A stretch of 64,000 nucleotides of DNA, taken from the NCBI RefSeq assembly GCF_900156315.1, contig NZ_FTNI01000037.1, positions 1 through 64,000 of the forward strand, given 5' to 3'. The position numbers and the translations under genes are program-made. The stretch is from Microbispora rosea. GTDB taxonomy: Bacteria > Actinomycetota > Actinomycetes > Streptosporangiales > Streptosporangiaceae. Every line of letters starts with the position of its first letter. Within the stretch, counting starts at the first letter, position 1. Under the pieces are notes generated by a model. The model was not told the DNA's origin. It did not search any database and worked only from the letters and a program-made list of their open reading frames with translations. Positions 62,926 through 64,000 of this stretch are shown in pieces.

Positions 62926-63732
62926 TCAGCAGGGCTGGAGCGAGGGGAAACGGCCCGCGAAGAAGGCCGCCGGAGGCACGCCCATCAGGGTGCGGAACTC
63001 CGCGGCCATGTGGGACTGGTCGTAGAACCCGGCGGTCGCGGCGAGCTGCGCCCATCGCGCGGTGTGGGCCCTGCCGCGGGCGAGCACCCGGCGCACGCGT
63101 TCGATCCGCTCGAAGCGCTTGGGCGGCACGCCGATGCCGTCGCGGACGACATCGCGCATGTGGCGCTCGCTGACGGCCAGCCGCCGGGCGATGGCGGCGA
63201 CGGGCTCGCGCTGCTGCCCGGCCTGGTCGCGCAGGGCCTGCGCGGTTGCGCGCACCAGCTCGCTGCGGGCCAGGTCGGCATTGGACCGGGCGGCGATCCT
63301 GGCGGGCAACGCCGCCTGAAGACGCCCGAGGACGCGCGTCACGTCGTCTCCCGGCGGAGCCGGCGCGGCGGTCAGCCCGGCTGCGCCGTCCCACAGCGCT
63401 GCGTCGTCCCACAGCTCCTCGAGGCCGACGACCTGGTCGACCAGCTCGGTCATCGGGACTCCGAGCAGGAGCCGGGCGGCGCCGGGGCGCAGCCTGAGCC
63501 TGAGGCAGAGCGGGAAGTCCTTGCCCACATGGTAGGAGGCGCGGGTACGCGGCCCGACCACCAGCAGGGCGCTGCGCCGCGCCGACGTCGTCCGGAAGAT
63601 CAGCGAGGTGTCGGCGTCGGGAACGTGGACGAGCGGCGGCCGCTCAGCCGGCGCGCAGGCCCTCATGGATGTGATCTCGCTGACCAGCCACCGCAGTGGG
63701 GCAGGCACGGTCATCGGGACTTCGAGGGGCAT
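62926..63732 (-). CDS. AraC family transcriptional regulator
   Basis: 268 residues. The N-terminal half is a DUF6597/AraC-like ligand domain (LRLRPGAARLLLGVPMTEL). Two HTH motifs lie at the C-terminus (about 165-260): AIARRLAVSERHMRDVV and TAGFYDQSHMAAEFRTLMGVPPAAFFAGR. Divergent from the NmrA-like gene, its probable target. Confidence 0.92.
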   Translation of the reverse strand: MPLEVPMTVPAPLRWLVSEITSMRACAPAERPPLVHVPDADTSLIFRTTSARRSALLVVGPRTRASYHVGKDFPLCLRLRLRPGAARLLLGVPMTELVDQVVGLEELWDDAALWDGAAGLTAAPAPPGDDVTRVLGRLQAALPARIAARSNADLARSELVRATAQALRDQAGQQREPVAAIARRLAVSERHMRDVVRDGIGVPPKRFERIERVRRVLARGRAHTARWAQLAATAGFYDQSHMAAEFRTLMGVPPAAFFAGRFPSLQPC

Positions 63733-63820
63733 GGCCTCACGTTACCCGGCGGCGCTCGGCACGCCGACCGTGCCGAAAGTTCCTATGGATCACGGCGCCG
63801 GCGCTGACATGGTGATGGCC

Positions 63821-64000
63821 ATGATCCTCGTGACGGGTGCGACGGGCACCATCGGCAGTGAGACGGTTCGCCTGCTGGCGGCCATGGGCGAGCGGGTGCG
63901 GGCGATGACCAGAAACCCCGCGGCGATCACGCCTCCCCCGGGCGTGGAGGTCGTGCGGGGCGACTTCGGCGAGCCGGATTCCCTGGCGCGGGCGGCGGAC
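63821..64000 (+). CDS. NmrA-like NAD(P)-binding protein, 5' part
   Basis: 60 residues, cut by the right edge. MILVTGATGTIGSETVRLL is a Rossmann dinucleotide motif; RAMTRNP and GDFGEPDSL follow as in NmrA-like atypical SDRs. ATGs at 63809 and 63815 are in frame; none has a clear ribosome site. Confidence 0.85.
   Translation, partial: MILVTGATGTIGSETVRLLAAMGERVRAMTRNPAAITPPPGVEVVRGDFGEPDSLARAAD

Overview
The window is very GC-rich with dense GTG starts, ATGA-type overlaps and the regulator families (ECF42-DGPF pairs, SARP/BTAD, HxlR, YtrA-type GntR with ABC exporters, DUF5999, DUF3099, HATPase/STAS switches) of a filamentous actinomycete. The Streptosporangiales are my best guess, inferred from gene content only. 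It is chromosomal, carries one decayed IS5-type element and several broken genes, and has no rRNA, canonical tRNA or CRISPR.

Layout. 1-6.6 kb: the start of a type V fructose-bisphosphatase, a GAF-SpoIIE phosphatase, a TROVE/Ro60 orthologue (Rsr) preceded on its own strand by four tandem Y-RNA-like structures (two with a tRNA-mimicking head), an exported double rubrerythrin, a DoxX protein and a frameshifted VOC gene. 6.9-22.1 kb: a hypoxia/dormancy-type block with a group 3b NAD(P)-linked NiFe hydrogenase (beta, gamma, small, large, protease), a P1B ATPase fused to hemerythrin, two P2 ATPases, and a GNAT/NDP-forming acyl-CoA synthetase. The divergent promoter region between the last ATPase and the synthetase holds two DosR/DevR-like boxes. 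22-34 kb: small regulator/enzyme pairs (TetR-SDR, HxlR-VOC/YCII, HxlR-aldo/keto reductase, MarR-epoxide hydrolase), a decayed IS, a DUF2716 protein, a MOSC protein and a DUF5999-HATPase-STAS group.

34-45 kb: an ECF42-DGPF pair, DHFR-like, I36-like, DinB and DUF418 proteins, an azoreductase opposite an ECF41-type sigma factor, a PrmC-related methyltransferase behind a structured leader with a short upstream ORF, and two small-molecule kinases sharing an almost identical 27-bp upstream element. 45-56 kb: a secreted lipase-like lipoprotein, an S41 protease lipoprotein, two paralogous ABC exporter operons (one with an intact GntR gene, one with a beheaded GntR), a double-HTH MerR, an APC transporter, a PdxH-like oxidase, an ArsR-arsenate-reductase fusion and an exported hemerythrin. 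56-64 kb: a second ECF42-DGPF pair, an exported S33 peptidase, DUF3099, a dehalogenase-like hydrolase, a SARP regulator with an internal 15-bp coding repeat, an AraC regulator and the start of an NmrA-like reductase.

The most interesting element is the Y RNA array at 3740-4154. Four structures share a 5' strand motif and an internal loop. Their helices change sequence while keeping pairing. Two carry a circularly permuted tRNA mimic ordered T-arm, closed acceptor hairpin, two-nucleotide linker, D-arm. Second comes the candidate attenuator at 40797-40912.
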